Source: Streptomyces dysideae
Lineage (GTDB): Bacteria; Actinomycetota; Actinomycetes; Streptomycetales; Streptomycetaceae
Reading direction: 5' to 3'
Length of the DNA: 64,000 nt
NCBI RefSeq assembly: GCF_001514305.1
Contig: NZ_KQ949086.1
Coordinates: 124,001-188,000, forward strand
Under the pieces are notes generated by a model. That model saw only the letters and a program-made list of their open reading frames with translations, was not told the origin of the DNA and made no database searches. The position numbers and the translations under genes were made by a program. Shown piece after piece: positions 35,970 to 44,348 of the stretch (position 1 is the stretch's first letter; each line of letters starts with the position of its first letter).

Positions 35970-36866
35970 TCAGATGACAGGAGGTCGGCCCAGTCGAGTC
36001 AGCCGCCACACCGTACGCCACTTCATGGGTTTGCGGGGTCCGCACGGGGTGGACCAGCCTTCCCGGAATCCACCGAACCATGCCTTCAGCGCGGGCCGCG
36101 AGGGTCGGCGCAGGAGTGTGAGCAGCATCCACACGCCCAGATAGACCGGGACGAGCAGGGCGGGGAGGTTGCGGCGGGCGAGCCAGACGCGGTTGCGGGC
36201 GACCATGCGGTGGTAGACCGCGTGCCGGGAGGGCGCGGTCGTCGGGTGGTACAGCACCATGTCGGACCGGTAGTCGATCATCCAGCCCGCGTCGAGGGCC
36301 CGCCATGCCAGGTCGGTTTCCTCGTGGGCGTAGAAGAATTCGTCCGGGAGGCCGCCGACGTCGGCGAGGACCTGGGTGCGGACGGCGTTGGCGCCGCCGA
36401 GGAAGGTGGTGACCCGGGAGGAGCGCATCGGGTCGGAGGCACGCAGCCGCGGGACGTGGCGGCGCTGGGTCTCGCCGGTGTCGGGGTCGGCGATGCGGAA
36501 GCTGATGATGCCGAGCTTCGGGTCGGCCTCGAAGGCCTGGCGGCACAGTTCGGCGGTGTCGTGCTGGGCGAGGAGGCCGTCGTCGTCGAGGAAGAGCAGT
36601 ATGTCGACGTCGCGGCCGCTGGGGCCGAAGGCCTCGATGCCGACGTTGCGGCCGCCGGGGATGCCGAGGTTCTCGGGCAGCTCGACGGTGCGGACACCCT
36701 CGGGGACGTCCGGGACGGGCGAGCCGTTGCCGACCACCACGGCTTGGACCTGGTCGCCGTCCTGCTTGGCGACCGAGTCGAGGAGGGCGCGGAGTTCGTC
36801 GGGGCGGTTGCCCATGGTGATGATGACCGCGCCGACCTTCAGGTTGGAAGTGACCACGGCGCTCAC
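35970..36866 (-). CDS. GT2-family glycosyltransferase
   Basis: A 298-residue inverting glycosyltransferase. The nucleotide-sugar core begins VGAVIITMGNRPDELRALL. The DxD-like motif is LLFLDDDGLL, and the acceptor region is DEFFYAHEETDLAWRALDAG. A C-terminal hydrophobic helix (LPALLVPVYLGVWMLLTLL) probably anchors it at the inner membrane face. The GTG at 36864-36866 overlaps the upstream CDP-alcohol transferase stop (GTGA). Donor and acceptor are unknown. Confidence 0.9.
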   Translation of the reverse strand: MSAVVTSNLKVGAVIITMGNRPDELRALLDSVAKQDGDQVQAVVVGNGSPVPDVPEGVRTVELPENLGIPGGRNVGIEAFGPSGRDVDILLFLDDDGLLAQHDTAELCRQAFEADPKLGIISFRIADPDTGETQRRHVPRLRASDPMRSSRVTTFLGGANAVRTQVLADVGGLPDEFFYAHEETDLAWRALDAGWMIDYRSDMVLYHPTTAPSRHAVYHRMVARNRVWLARRNLPALLVPVYLGVWMLLTLLRRPSRPALKAWFGGFREGWSTPCGPRKPMKWRTVWRLTRLGRPPVI

Positions 36867-37642
36867 CGCAGCCTGCTCGACACGAGGATGGACACGAGGT
36901 GCAGCAGGGTCTGCAGGAGGGCGATGCCGGCCAGCACCGCGACACCGAGGCGGGAGAAGAACAGGTCGTCCCGCACGGTGTCCAGGACCGCGAGGACCAG
37001 GATCAGCAGGGACGCCTCGATGCCGAGGACCAGCCGGTGGAACTTCAGCGCCGCGGCGGCCCGGCGGGCCAGTGCCATGCCGGAGGAGCGCGGCTCGGAC
37101 GCCGACTCCTTGACCGGCGGCAGCCCGCCCTGGTGGCGGGCGACGCCGACGAGGTCGGTCTCGGCCTTGATGAGGATCGCGCCGAGGGCGGCCAGCGTGC
37201 CGAGGAACGCCCACAGCCAGTCGATCCGGCCGGTGCCCCACAGGTCGGCGGCGCGCAGGCCGAAGCCGACGAGCACGGCGGCGTCGGTGAGATAGGCGCC
37301 GACCCGGTCCAGGTAGACCCCGCCGAGCGAGAACTGCTGCTTCCAGCGGGCGACTTCGCCGTCCACGCAGTCGAGCAGCAGATAGAGCTGGACCATGACG
37401 ACGCCGAGGACGGCGCCCGGGATCCCCGGCACGAGCAGTGCCGGGGCCGCGAGCACACCGCATACGGTCATCAGGTACGTGAGCTGGTTGGGCGTGACCC
37501 TGGTGTTGACCAGATAGCGGTCGACCCGCAGGGACACCTCACGCATGTAGAGGCGTCCCATCCAGTGCTCACCGCTGCGCCGGTCCTTCACCCCTGCGGG
37601 GTGCACGACCGGACGGAGTTCAGCTACCGATGGCCTTGACAT
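36863..37642 (-). CDS. CDP-alcohol phosphotransferase-family membrane protein
   Basis: A 259-residue integral membrane protein of the CDP-OH-P transferase family with about six helices. The motif D91-x2-D94-G95-x2-A98-R99 (DCVDGEVARW) and G108-x3-D112 are present, but the fourth aspartate of the usual D-x2-DG-x2-AR-x8-G-x3-D-x3-D pattern is alanine (A116). I start at the ATG at 37640-37642, which overlaps the dehydrogenase gene by 23 nt; the frame further upstream is a shadow of that gene. It probably acts on a CDP-polyol made by its neighbours, or is a non-catalytic partner. Confidence 0.88.
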   Translation of the reverse strand: MSRPSVAELRPVVHPAGVKDRRSGEHWMGRLYMREVSLRVDRYLVNTRVTPNQLTYLMTVCGVLAAPALLVPGIPGAVLGVVMVQLYLLLDCVDGEVARWKQQFSLGGVYLDRVGAYLTDAAVLVGFGLRAADLWGTGRIDWLWAFLGTLAALGAILIKAETDLVGVARHQGGLPPVKESASEPRSSGMALARRAAAALKFHRLVLGIEASLLILVLAVLDTVRDDLFFSRLGVAVLAGIALLQTLLHLVSILVSSRLR

Positions 37643-38681
37643 AGTCGGCGTAGATGTCCTTGATCTGTTCGGTTTTGAGGTCGAGGTGTTCGAGGATCGT
37701 GTAGCGGCCGGGCCTGGTCTCCGGGGCGAACTCCACGGCGCGGACGAACTCGTCCACCGAGAAGCCGATCTCCTCCGGCAGTACCGGCAGCCCGTGCCGG
37801 CGCAGCACCTCGGCCATGTAGGCCGACTCCTCGTGGGCTCCGCGCAGGTACATCGCGAAGGCGGCGCCCAGTCCGCACTGCTCGCCGTGGGCGGCGGCCC
37901 GCTTGGGGAAGAGCAGGTCGAAGGCGTGGTTGATCTCGTGGCAGGCGCCGGAGGACGGGCGGGAGTCCCCTGACACCGACATGGCGATACCGGTGAGGAC
38001 CAGGGCCTCGGCCAGGACCTGCAGGAAGCCGTCGTCGCCGACGCCGCCCGGGTGCCGGAGCACCGCCTCACCGGCCTGCCGGGCCATCGCCGCGGCGAGG
38101 CCGTCGATCTTCTCGCCCTTGACACGGTTGGCCAGCTCCCAGTCCGCCACCGCGGAGATGTTGGAGATGACGTCACCGATGCCGGAGCGCACGAAGCGGA
38201 CGGGAGCCTCACGGATCACGTTGAGGTCGATGACCACCGCGATCGGGTTCGGCACACCGTACGAGCCGCGGCCCGCGTCGTTGTCGAGGGTGGCGACCGG
38301 CGAACACAGGCCGTCGTGCGCGAGGTTGGTGGCGACGGCGACCAGCGGAAGGCCGACGCGTGCCGCCGCGAACTTGGCACAGTCGATGATCTTCCCGCCG
38401 CCGAGGCCGACGACCGCGTCGTAGTGGCCGGCCTTTATGTCGCTCGCCAGCCGGACCGCGTCGTCGATGGTGCCGCCACCGACCTCGTACCAGGTGGCGC
38501 CGGGCAGTGTGGGGGCGATCCGTTCGCGCAGTCGGGCACCCGAGCCGCCGCTCACGGCGATCGCGAGCCTGCCCGAGTGCGAGATGCGCTCGTCGGCGAG
38601 GACACAGGCCAGGTCGTCGAGGGCACCCGGGCGGATGTCCACGACGAGCGGCGAGGGAATCAGCCGGGTCAGTACTGGCAC
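37620..38681 (-). CDS. Iron-containing alcohol dehydrogenase family, sn-glycerol-1-phosphate dehydrogenase-like
   Basis: A 353-residue NAD(P)-dependent enzyme that probably reduces dihydroxyacetone phosphate to sn-glycerol 1-phosphate. The nucleotide motif is VVGLGGGKIIDCAK (~90-103), and the zinc ligands are D170 (SGIGDVISNIS), H248 (CHEINH) and H265 (HGEQ). NLAHDGLCSP matches the substrate loop of glycerol-1-phosphate dehydrogenases (AraM/EgsA type). The GTG at 38679-38681 overlaps the nucleotidyltransferase stop by 13 nt and is preceded by GGGAG. Other polyol-phosphate substrates are possible. Confidence 0.85.
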   Translation of the reverse strand: MPVLTRLIPSPLVVDIRPGALDDLACVLADERISHSGRLAIAVSGGSGARLRERIAPTLPGATWYEVGGGTIDDAVRLASDIKAGHYDAVVGLGGGKIIDCAKFAAARVGLPLVAVATNLAHDGLCSPVATLDNDAGRGSYGVPNPIAVVIDLNVIREAPVRFVRSGIGDVISNISAVADWELANRVKGEKIDGLAAAMARQAGEAVLRHPGGVGDDGFLQVLAEALVLTGIAMSVSGDSRPSSGACHEINHAFDLLFPKRAAAHGEQCGLGAAFAMYLRGAHEESAYMAEVLRRHGLPVLPEEIGFSVDEFVRAVEFAPETRPGRYTILEHLDLKTEQIKDIYADYVKAIGS

Positions 38682-39421
38682 GCGATCTCCCGTCCGCGGG
38701 CGAGATCGTCGTGATTGTCGATCTCCACCCACTTGACGTCGCCGATCGGCGCCACGTCGATCCGGAAGCCGCGGTTGACGAGCTCCTGGTAGCCGTGCTC
38801 GTAGAACTGCTGAGGGTCGGTCTCCCAGACCGTCTTCAGCGCGTCGGCCAGCTCGGGGGCGGCGTCGCCCTCGATGAGGGTGACGCCGATGTACTCGCCG
38901 GTGGCCTCGGCCGGGTCCATCAGCTTGGTGATCTTCGTCATGCCCTTCTCGGGGTCGACGACGACCTTCATCTCCTCGTCGGCCAGGTGCTTGACCGTGT
39001 CCAGGGCGAGGATGATCTTCTTGCCGTCGCCGCGGGCGGCGAGCAGCGTCTTCTCGACGGAGACCGGGTGGACGGTGTCGCCGTTGGCGAGGATCACGCC
39101 GTCCTTGAGGGCGTCACGGCCGCACCACAGGGAGTAGGCGTTGTTCCACTCCTCGGCCTTGTCGTTGTCGATGAGGGTGAGCTGAAGGCCGTACTTCGCC
39201 TCCAGCGCTTCCTTGCGCTCGTACACGGCTTCCTTGCGGTAGCCGACGATGATCGCGACCTCGGTCAGCCCGATCTCGGCGAAGTTGCCGAGGGTGAGGT
39301 CGAGCACCGTGATCGAGTCCTCTATACCCGCGGGCCCCACCGGCACCAGCGCCTTGGGCAGGCTGTCGGTGTAGGGGCGCAGACGCCGTCCGGCGCCGGC
39401 CGCGAGCACGAGGCCGATCAT
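38669..39421 (-). CDS. Sugar/polyol-phosphate nucleotidyltransferase
   Basis: A 250-residue NTP transferase. The signature LAAGAGRRLRPYTDSLPKAL is at ~6-25, ILANGDT (~110) carries the metal-binding Asp, and DVKWVEIDNHDDL lies near the C-terminus. It resembles phosphocholine and inositol-1-phosphate cytidylyltransferases, so CTP is the likely donor; the alcohol phosphate is inferred from the adjacent glycerol-1-phosphate dehydrogenase-like gene. It overlaps DUF5941 by 4 nt. Confidence 0.88.
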   Translation of the reverse strand: MIGLVLAAGAGRRLRPYTDSLPKALVPVGPAGIEDSITVLDLTLGNFAEIGLTEVAIIVGYRKEAVYERKEALEAKYGLQLTLIDNDKAEEWNNAYSLWCGRDALKDGVILANGDTVHPVSVEKTLLAARGDGKKIILALDTVKHLADEEMKVVVDPEKGMTKITKLMDPAEATGEYIGVTLIEGDAAPELADALKTVWETDPQQFYEHGYQELVNRGFRIDVAPIGDVKWVEIDNHDDLARGREIACQY

Positions 39422-41235
39422 GCGGGTTCTCCTTCATCGTGTACGGCGGGGGCCCCTGAGGACACCCAGAAGCGGATGCTCTCGACGAGCACCACGAGGG
39501 CGACGGCCACGGCGAGCGCCGTGAGCGCGACCTTGAACTGCGCGGCGGACAGTGCCACGGCCAGAACGGTGACAAGCAGCGTCCGGCCTTCGTGCCCCCC
39601 GATGGCGCGTACCAGCCAGGCCGGCGACGCTCCGGCGTTCCCGCGGATGCGGTACACCGTGTCGTAGTGATGGTAGGCGACGGCCGCCACCAGCCCGAAA
39701 GCCGCAGGAAGGGCCCCGTTCACGTCCGCTTTGGCCGCCAGGATCAGGACGGTGCCGTATTCGGCGGCCCGGAAGAAGGGCGGGACGAGCCAGTCCAGGG
39801 AACCCTTCAGGGGCAGTGCCACGGCAGCGGCCGAGGTGAGCGCGTACAGCACGGCACCGAGGACGGGCAGCCAACTGCCATACGGCTCCAGCCACGCGCC
39901 GGCGACCAGGATCACAGCGCCGGGAAGCGCCACGAGGGTGCGCGAGCCGAACGGCGGCTTGGCGGGCAGCTTCTGCAACAGGCGCGCGAGGCTTTCCGCG
40001 AGTGGCCCGCTGTCCGCCAGATCCGCCAGCGCCTGCGCCGCCCGGTCCGTCCGCTTCGCCTTCCGCGTCAGCGACCGCAGCACGCGTCCGGCCGTCGTGT
40101 ACGTCGCCGCGAAGGCGCAGCCGATGAGCAGCGCGTAGAAGGTGATGCGAGGGGTCGTGACGGCCGTGAGGACGGCGATCATCGCCCACCGCTCACCGAT
40201 CGGCAGCACGATCATCCGCCGCACCCACACCGTCCAGCCGACGCTGTCGAGCTTGTCCGAAAGGGCGGCCGTGGGACTGGTGTTGGCGGTGGCGTCGGAA
40301 TCCCCGGCGTTTGCCTCGTTGAAGGAGAAGTCGACGACATGGCGGCAGGTCTGCAGGACCATCGCGCCGAGGGCCAGTGCCCATACGTCGTCGCCGCCGC
40401 GGGCGGCGCCCAGCGCCAGGCCGGCGTAGTAGGCGTACTCCTTGGCGCGGTCGAAGGTCGCGTCGAGCCAGGCGCCGAGGGTGGAGTACTGCAGGGAGTA
40501 ACGGGCCAGCTGGCCGTCGGTGCAGTCGAGGACGAAGGACGCGATCAGTAGGACGCCGGCGGCGATGAAGCCGCCGCGGGTGCCGGTGGCCGCGCAGGCC
40601 GCCGCTATGAACGCGGTGATCAGGGAGGCGGTGGTGACCTGGTTCGGGGTCAGGCCCCGGCGGGCGCACCAGCGGGCAATATAGCGGGAGTACGGGCTGA
40701 TGCAGTACGTCGTGAAGAAGCCGTCGCGGGACTTGACGGCCGACTTGAGGCGTACGGCTTCGTCGTCGACGGCGGCGACGGCCTGCCGTGCCTCGTTGCG
40801 GGCCTGCGGGTCGGCGGGGACGGCGGCGACCAGACTGCCGAGCTCGGGGCGGTGCACCTCGGCGCCGTTGGCCGCCAGGGCGGTGACGACGCGGTCGGCG
40901 AGGCTGTCGACGGCGACCGCTGTGCCGCCGCCGGAGGCGTTCTCGCGGGCGATCGCCCGGGTCAGGGCCTGGCGGCCGGCCGGCTGGGCGGTGACGGCGC
41001 CCGGGATCGCGGCGAGCGGGAAGCGCGGGTCGGTGAGGCCGAGGCGCAGCGCGTGGACATGGCCCACGAAGCCGGCGTCGACCACGGCGACCCGCTGGTC
41101 ACCGGGCACCTGGGCGAGCAGCGTCTCGGCGTCGGCGGTGTCGGAGGCGGCCCGCACGTCGTAGCCGAGGGACCGCAGATCGCCCTCGATCGACGATCCG
41201 GGGACCGGCTGACCGGTGAGGATGGCGGTCGACAA
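39418..41235 (-). CDS. DUF5941 protein with central CDP-alcohol phosphotransferase domain
   Basis: A 605-residue membrane protein. Residues 1-~160 look like a degenerate nucleotidyltransferase domain without a LAAGxGxR motif. Then come RLKSAVKSRDGFFTTY and LTPNQV and a CDP-OH-P domain with the full motif (DCTDGQLARY ... LGAWLDATFD). A second hydrophobic C-terminal domain (~400-590) corresponds to DUF5941. The order recalls fused inositol-phosphate cytidylyltransferase/di-inositol-phosphate-phosphate synthases. First gene of the seven-gene operon; it probably joins a CDP-polyol to a polyol phosphate. Confidence 0.88.
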   Translation of the reverse strand: MSTAILTGQPVPGSSIEGDLRSLGYDVRAASDTADAETLLAQVPGDQRVAVVDAGFVGHVHALRLGLTDPRFPLAAIPGAVTAQPAGRQALTRAIARENASGGGTAVAVDSLADRVVTALAANGAEVHRPELGSLVAAVPADPQARNEARQAVAAVDDEAVRLKSAVKSRDGFFTTYCISPYSRYIARWCARRGLTPNQVTTASLITAFIAAACAATGTRGGFIAAGVLLIASFVLDCTDGQLARYSLQYSTLGAWLDATFDRAKEYAYYAGLALGAARGGDDVWALALGAMVLQTCRHVVDFSFNEANAGDSDATANTSPTAALSDKLDSVGWTVWVRRMIVLPIGERWAMIAVLTAVTTPRITFYALLIGCAFAATYTTAGRVLRSLTRKAKRTDRAAQALADLADSGPLAESLARLLQKLPAKPPFGSRTLVALPGAVILVAGAWLEPYGSWLPVLGAVLYALTSAAAVALPLKGSLDWLVPPFFRAAEYGTVLILAAKADVNGALPAAFGLVAAVAYHHYDTVYRIRGNAGASPAWLVRAIGGHEGRTLLVTVLAVALSAAQFKVALTALAVAVALVVLVESIRFWVSSGAPAVHDEGEPA

Positions 41236-41513
41236 CCGAACTCACTCCCTGGGTGCCGACGCCACGGCGCCGGACATGTACATGGTGGGGGCGCCCCTTG
41301 CCGGGCACCCTACGACAGGGCCCGGTCGGGCGGCATTCGGCAGAGGCTATCGGATACCTGGAAGCCCACGTTCACCGCCCGTTCACGGGCCGATCAGCGG
41401 AGTTTGCACAAGCCTTCGCCGCGATCATCATCGGGGATCCGGGGCCCGGCCCACAAACCGCGCGGCACAGACCGGGCATCCGGGACATCGTGTGTGCCGC
41501 GGGCGCCTCGGCA

Positions 41514-41519
41514 TAGGGT
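41514..41519 (+). promoter_or_regulatory. -10 box for a near-leaderless galE transcript
   Basis: TAGGGT ends 8 nt before the galE ATG at 41528. No ribosome-binding site is present between them. Confidence 0.45.
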
Positions 41520-41527
41520 GAGCGACC

Positions 41528-42493
41528 ATGACATGGCTGATCACAGGCGGAGCCGGATACATCGGGGCACACGTGGCGCGGGTCATGACCGATGCCGGGG
41601 AGCGCGTGCTCGTGCTGGACGACCTCTCGGCCGGGGTACCCGCACGGCTGCCCGCCGGGGTGCCGCTGATCAGTGGCTCGTCGCTGGACGGCGGTCTGCT
41701 GAAGCGGGTGTTCGCGGAGCACGCGATGACGGGTGTGGTGCATCTCGCGGCGCGCAAGCAGGTCGGGGAGTCGGTGGCGCAGCCGACGCGCTACTACCAG
41801 GAGAACGTGGGCGGCCTGGCGACGCTGCTGGAGGCGGTGGCCGAGGCCGGGATCAAACGGTTCCTGTTCTCCTCGTCGGCGGCCGTGTACGGCAACCCCG
41901 CGGTGGATCTGATCACGGAGGACACTCCGTGCGCGCCGGTGAACCCGTACGGCGAGACCAAACTCGCCGGGGAGTGGCTGGTGCGGGCGGCGGGCCGGGC
42001 GCACGGCATCTCGACCGTGTGCCTGCGCTACTTCAACGTCGCCGGGGCGGCCGCGCCGGAGCTGGCGGACACGGGTGTCTTCAACATCGTCCCGATGGTC
42101 TTCGACCGGCTCACCCGGGACGAGGCCCCACGGATCTTCGGCGACGACCATCCGACGCCGGACGGCACCTGCGTCCGCGACTACATCCATGTCGCCGACC
42201 TGGCCGAGGCGCATCTGGCGGCCGCCCGGCGGCTCGGCGACCGGAGCGGCGACCTGACGGTCAACATCGGCCGCGGCGAGGGCGTCTCGGTGCGCGAGCT
42301 GATCACGCTCATCGGCGAGGTCACCGGGGACCGCCGGCCACCCGTGGTCGAGGGACGCCGGGACGGGGACGCGCCGCGCGCGGTCGCCTCGGCCGCCCTG
42401 GCCACCGCGGAGCTGGGCTGGACCGCCGGGCGCGGGGTGCGCGAGATGGTCGAGTCGGCCTGGCAGGGCTGGCGGCTGCACCACGGCGTATGA
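41528..42493 (+). CDS. galE: UDP-glucose 4-epimerase (NAD-dependent epimerase)
   Basis: Extended short-chain dehydrogenase of 321 residues. The NAD motif GGAGYIGAHVARV is at ~7-19, the catalytic pair is Y-x3-K in YGETK, and SSSAAVYGNP holds the catalytic Ser. The family interconverts UDP-glucose and UDP-galactose. Divergent from the DUF5941 operon across 292 bp, it could feed a UDP-sugar to that operon's glycosyltransferase. Exact specificity is not provable from sequence. Confidence 0.9.
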   Translation: MTWLITGGAGYIGAHVARVMTDAGERVLVLDDLSAGVPARLPAGVPLISGSSLDGGLLKRVFAEHAMTGVVHLAARKQVGESVAQPTRYYQENVGGLATLLEAVAEAGIKRFLFSSSAAVYGNPAVDLITEDTPCAPVNPYGETKLAGEWLVRAAGRAHGISTVCLRYFNVAGAAAPELADTGVFNIVPMVFDRLTRDEAPRIFGDDHPTPDGTCVRDYIHVADLAEAHLAAARRLGDRSGDLTVNIGRGEGVSVRELITLIGEVTGDRRPPVVEGRRDGDAPRAVASAALATAELGWTAGRGVREMVESAWQGWRLHHGV

Positions 42494-42503
42494 TCGGCCA
42501 GGC

Positions 42504-42536
42504 CCCTGACCTGCGGATCGTTTCCGCAGGTCAGGG
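42504..42536 (+). terminator. Terminator after galE
   Basis: Perfect 14-bp stem CCCTGACCTGCGGA (42504-42517) with its complement at 42523-42536 and a 5-nt loop, 11 bp after the galE stop. It is a strong hairpin. Confidence 0.88.
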
Positions 42537-42625
42537 CACATGACAACGGTGTTCAGTGCCGCGTTGCCACATACCCCCCACCCGTAGTTCACTGTGATCC
42601 CGGACGACCACAGGAGGGCGGTTTC

Positions 42626-43561
42626 ATGGGGGCCGGTCACGACCACGGACATACGCACGCGCCGAGCGGCGGTACGGCCACCGCGGCGTACCGCGGCAGG
42701 CTGCGGGTCGCGCTGTCGATCACGCTCGGCGTCATGGTGGTCGAGATCGTCGGTGGTGTGCTCGCCGACTCGCTCGCGCTGGTCGCGGACGCGGCCCATA
42801 TGGCGACGGACGCGCTGGGCCTGGGCATGGCCCTGCTCGCGATCCACTTCTCGGGCCGTCCGGCGACCGGGAAGCTCACGTTCGGGTACGCCCGCGCCGA
42901 GATCCTCGCCGCGCTCGCCAACTGTCTGCTGCTGCTCGGCGTCGGCGGCTACGTCCTGTACGAGGCGATCCAGCGGTTCATCACGCCCGCCGACACGGAG
43001 GGCGGGCTGACCGTCGCGTTCGGTGCGGTCGGTCTGGTCGCGAACATGATCTCCCTGTCGCTGCTGATGCGCGGCCAGAAGGAGAGCCTGAACGTGCGGG
43101 GCGCGTTCCTGGAGGTGGCGGCGGACGCGCTGGGCTCGCTCGCGGTGATCCTGTCCGCGCTGGTGATCCTGACGACCGGCTGGCAGGCCGCCGACCCGAT
43201 CGCCTCGCTCGTCATCGGCCTGATGATCGTGCCGCGCACCTGGAAGCTGCTGCGCGAGACCCTCGACGTCCTGCTGGAGTCGGCCCCCAAGGACGTCGAC
43301 ATGACGAAGGTGCGGGCGCACATACTCGCCCTCGACGGCGTGGAGGACGTCCACGACCTGCACGCCTGGACGATCACCTCCGGGATGCCGGTGCTGTCCG
43401 CGCACGTGGTCGTCAGCTCCGAGGTCATCAACGCCATCGGCAACGAGAAGATGCTGCACGAACTCCAGGGCTGCCTCGGCGATCACTTCGACGTGGAGCA
43501 CTGCACCTTCCAGCTGGAGCCCGGCGGGCACGCCGAGCACGAGGCGAAGCTCTGCCACTGA
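42626..43561 (+). CDS. Cation diffusion facilitator (zinc-type efflux protein)
   Basis: A 311-residue membrane antiporter with six predicted helices that exports Zn2+ or a related divalent cation. The N-terminus is His-rich (HDHGHTH). The TM2 metal site is DAAHMATDAL and the TM5 site is in EVAADALGSLAVI. A C-terminal cytoplasmic ferredoxin-like domain carries VEDVHDLHAWTI and two more His-rich ends. GGAGGGCGGTTTC precedes the ATG. It appears monocistronic. Confidence 0.93.
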   Translation: MGAGHDHGHTHAPSGGTATAAYRGRLRVALSITLGVMVVEIVGGVLADSLALVADAAHMATDALGLGMALLAIHFSGRPATGKLTFGYARAEILAALANCLLLLGVGGYVLYEAIQRFITPADTEGGLTVAFGAVGLVANMISLSLLMRGQKESLNVRGAFLEVAADALGSLAVILSALVILTTGWQAADPIASLVIGLMIVPRTWKLLRETLDVLLESAPKDVDMTKVRAHILALDGVEDVHDLHAWTITSGMPVLSAHVVVSSEVINAIGNEKMLHELQGCLGDHFDVEHCTFQLEPGGHAEHEAKLCH

Positions 43562-43748
43562 AGCCCCCGAAGGGCCCCCTGGGAACGCACGTACGACGGA
43601 ATGCAGCGGTCCGGCGCACGGTTGCGTCCTCAGACTCACAGGCCCGCCCGGACGGTTCTCCGCCCGCCGCGCCGGGCACGATCAACTGCCGGGAGTGTCG
43701 GATTCGTACGGCACACTTGGGGCGCGAAGACCGATGTGAAGGATGGGT

Positions 43749-44342
43749 ATGCCGATCACACCTGCCACCGCGACGCACAGTCCGTCGAACGGCACCGCAG
43801 ACGCGATTTTGCTGGAACTGGTCGACGAGGACGGCGTGACGATCGGCACCGCGGAGAAGCTCGCCGCCCATCAGCCACCGGGACAACTGCACCGCGCCTT
43901 CTCCGTGTTCCTCTTCGACCAGCGGGGCCGGCTGCTCCTCCAGCAGCGGGCGCTGGGCAAGTACCACTCCCCCGGCGTGTGGTCCAACACCTGCTGCGGC
44001 CACCCCTACCCGGGCGAGGCGCCGTTCGCCGCGGCGGCCCGGCGGACGTACGAGGAGCTCGGCGTCTCGCCGTCGCTGCTCGCGGAGGCGGGCACGGTCC
44101 GCTACGACCACCCGGACCCGGACTCGGGCCTGGTGGAGCAGGAGTACAACCACCTCTTCGTCGGGCTGGTGCAGTCCCCGCTGCGGCCGGACCCGGAGGA
44201 GGTCGGTGCGACGGCCTTCGTGACGCCCGCCGAGCTGGCGGAGCGGCACGCGAAGGACACCTTCTCGTCCTGGTTCATGACGGTGCTGGACGCGGCCCGT
44301 CCCGCGGTCAGGGAGCTGACGGGCGCGTCCGCCGGCTGGTGA
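43749..44342 (+). CDS. idi: Isopentenyl-diphosphate delta-isomerase, type I
   Basis: Nudix-fold enzyme of 197 residues that interconverts IPP and DMAPP. The catalytic Cys is in SNTCCGHPYPGE and the Nudix-like helix in ARRTYEELGV; the late YNHLFVG is also characteristic. I prefer the ATG at 43749, which has GAAGG 6 nt upstream, over the one at 43743, which abuts that sequence. It is separate from the hopanoid operon but supplies the same pathway. Confidence 0.94.
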   Translation: MPITPATATHSPSNGTADAILLELVDEDGVTIGTAEKLAAHQPPGQLHRAFSVFLFDQRGRLLLQQRALGKYHSPGVWSNTCCGHPYPGEAPFAAAARRTYEELGVSPSLLAEAGTVRYDHPDPDSGLVEQEYNHLFVGLVQSPLRPDPEEVGATAFVTPAELAERHAKDTFSSWFMTVLDAARPAVRELTGASAGW

Positions 44343-44348
44343 AAGGCC

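Noticed and set aside
37643..38212. Upstream extension of the CDP-alcohol phosphotransferase frame
   Set aside because: It overlaps the dehydrogenase gene in another frame and lacks family sequence; the ATG at 37642 is sufficient.
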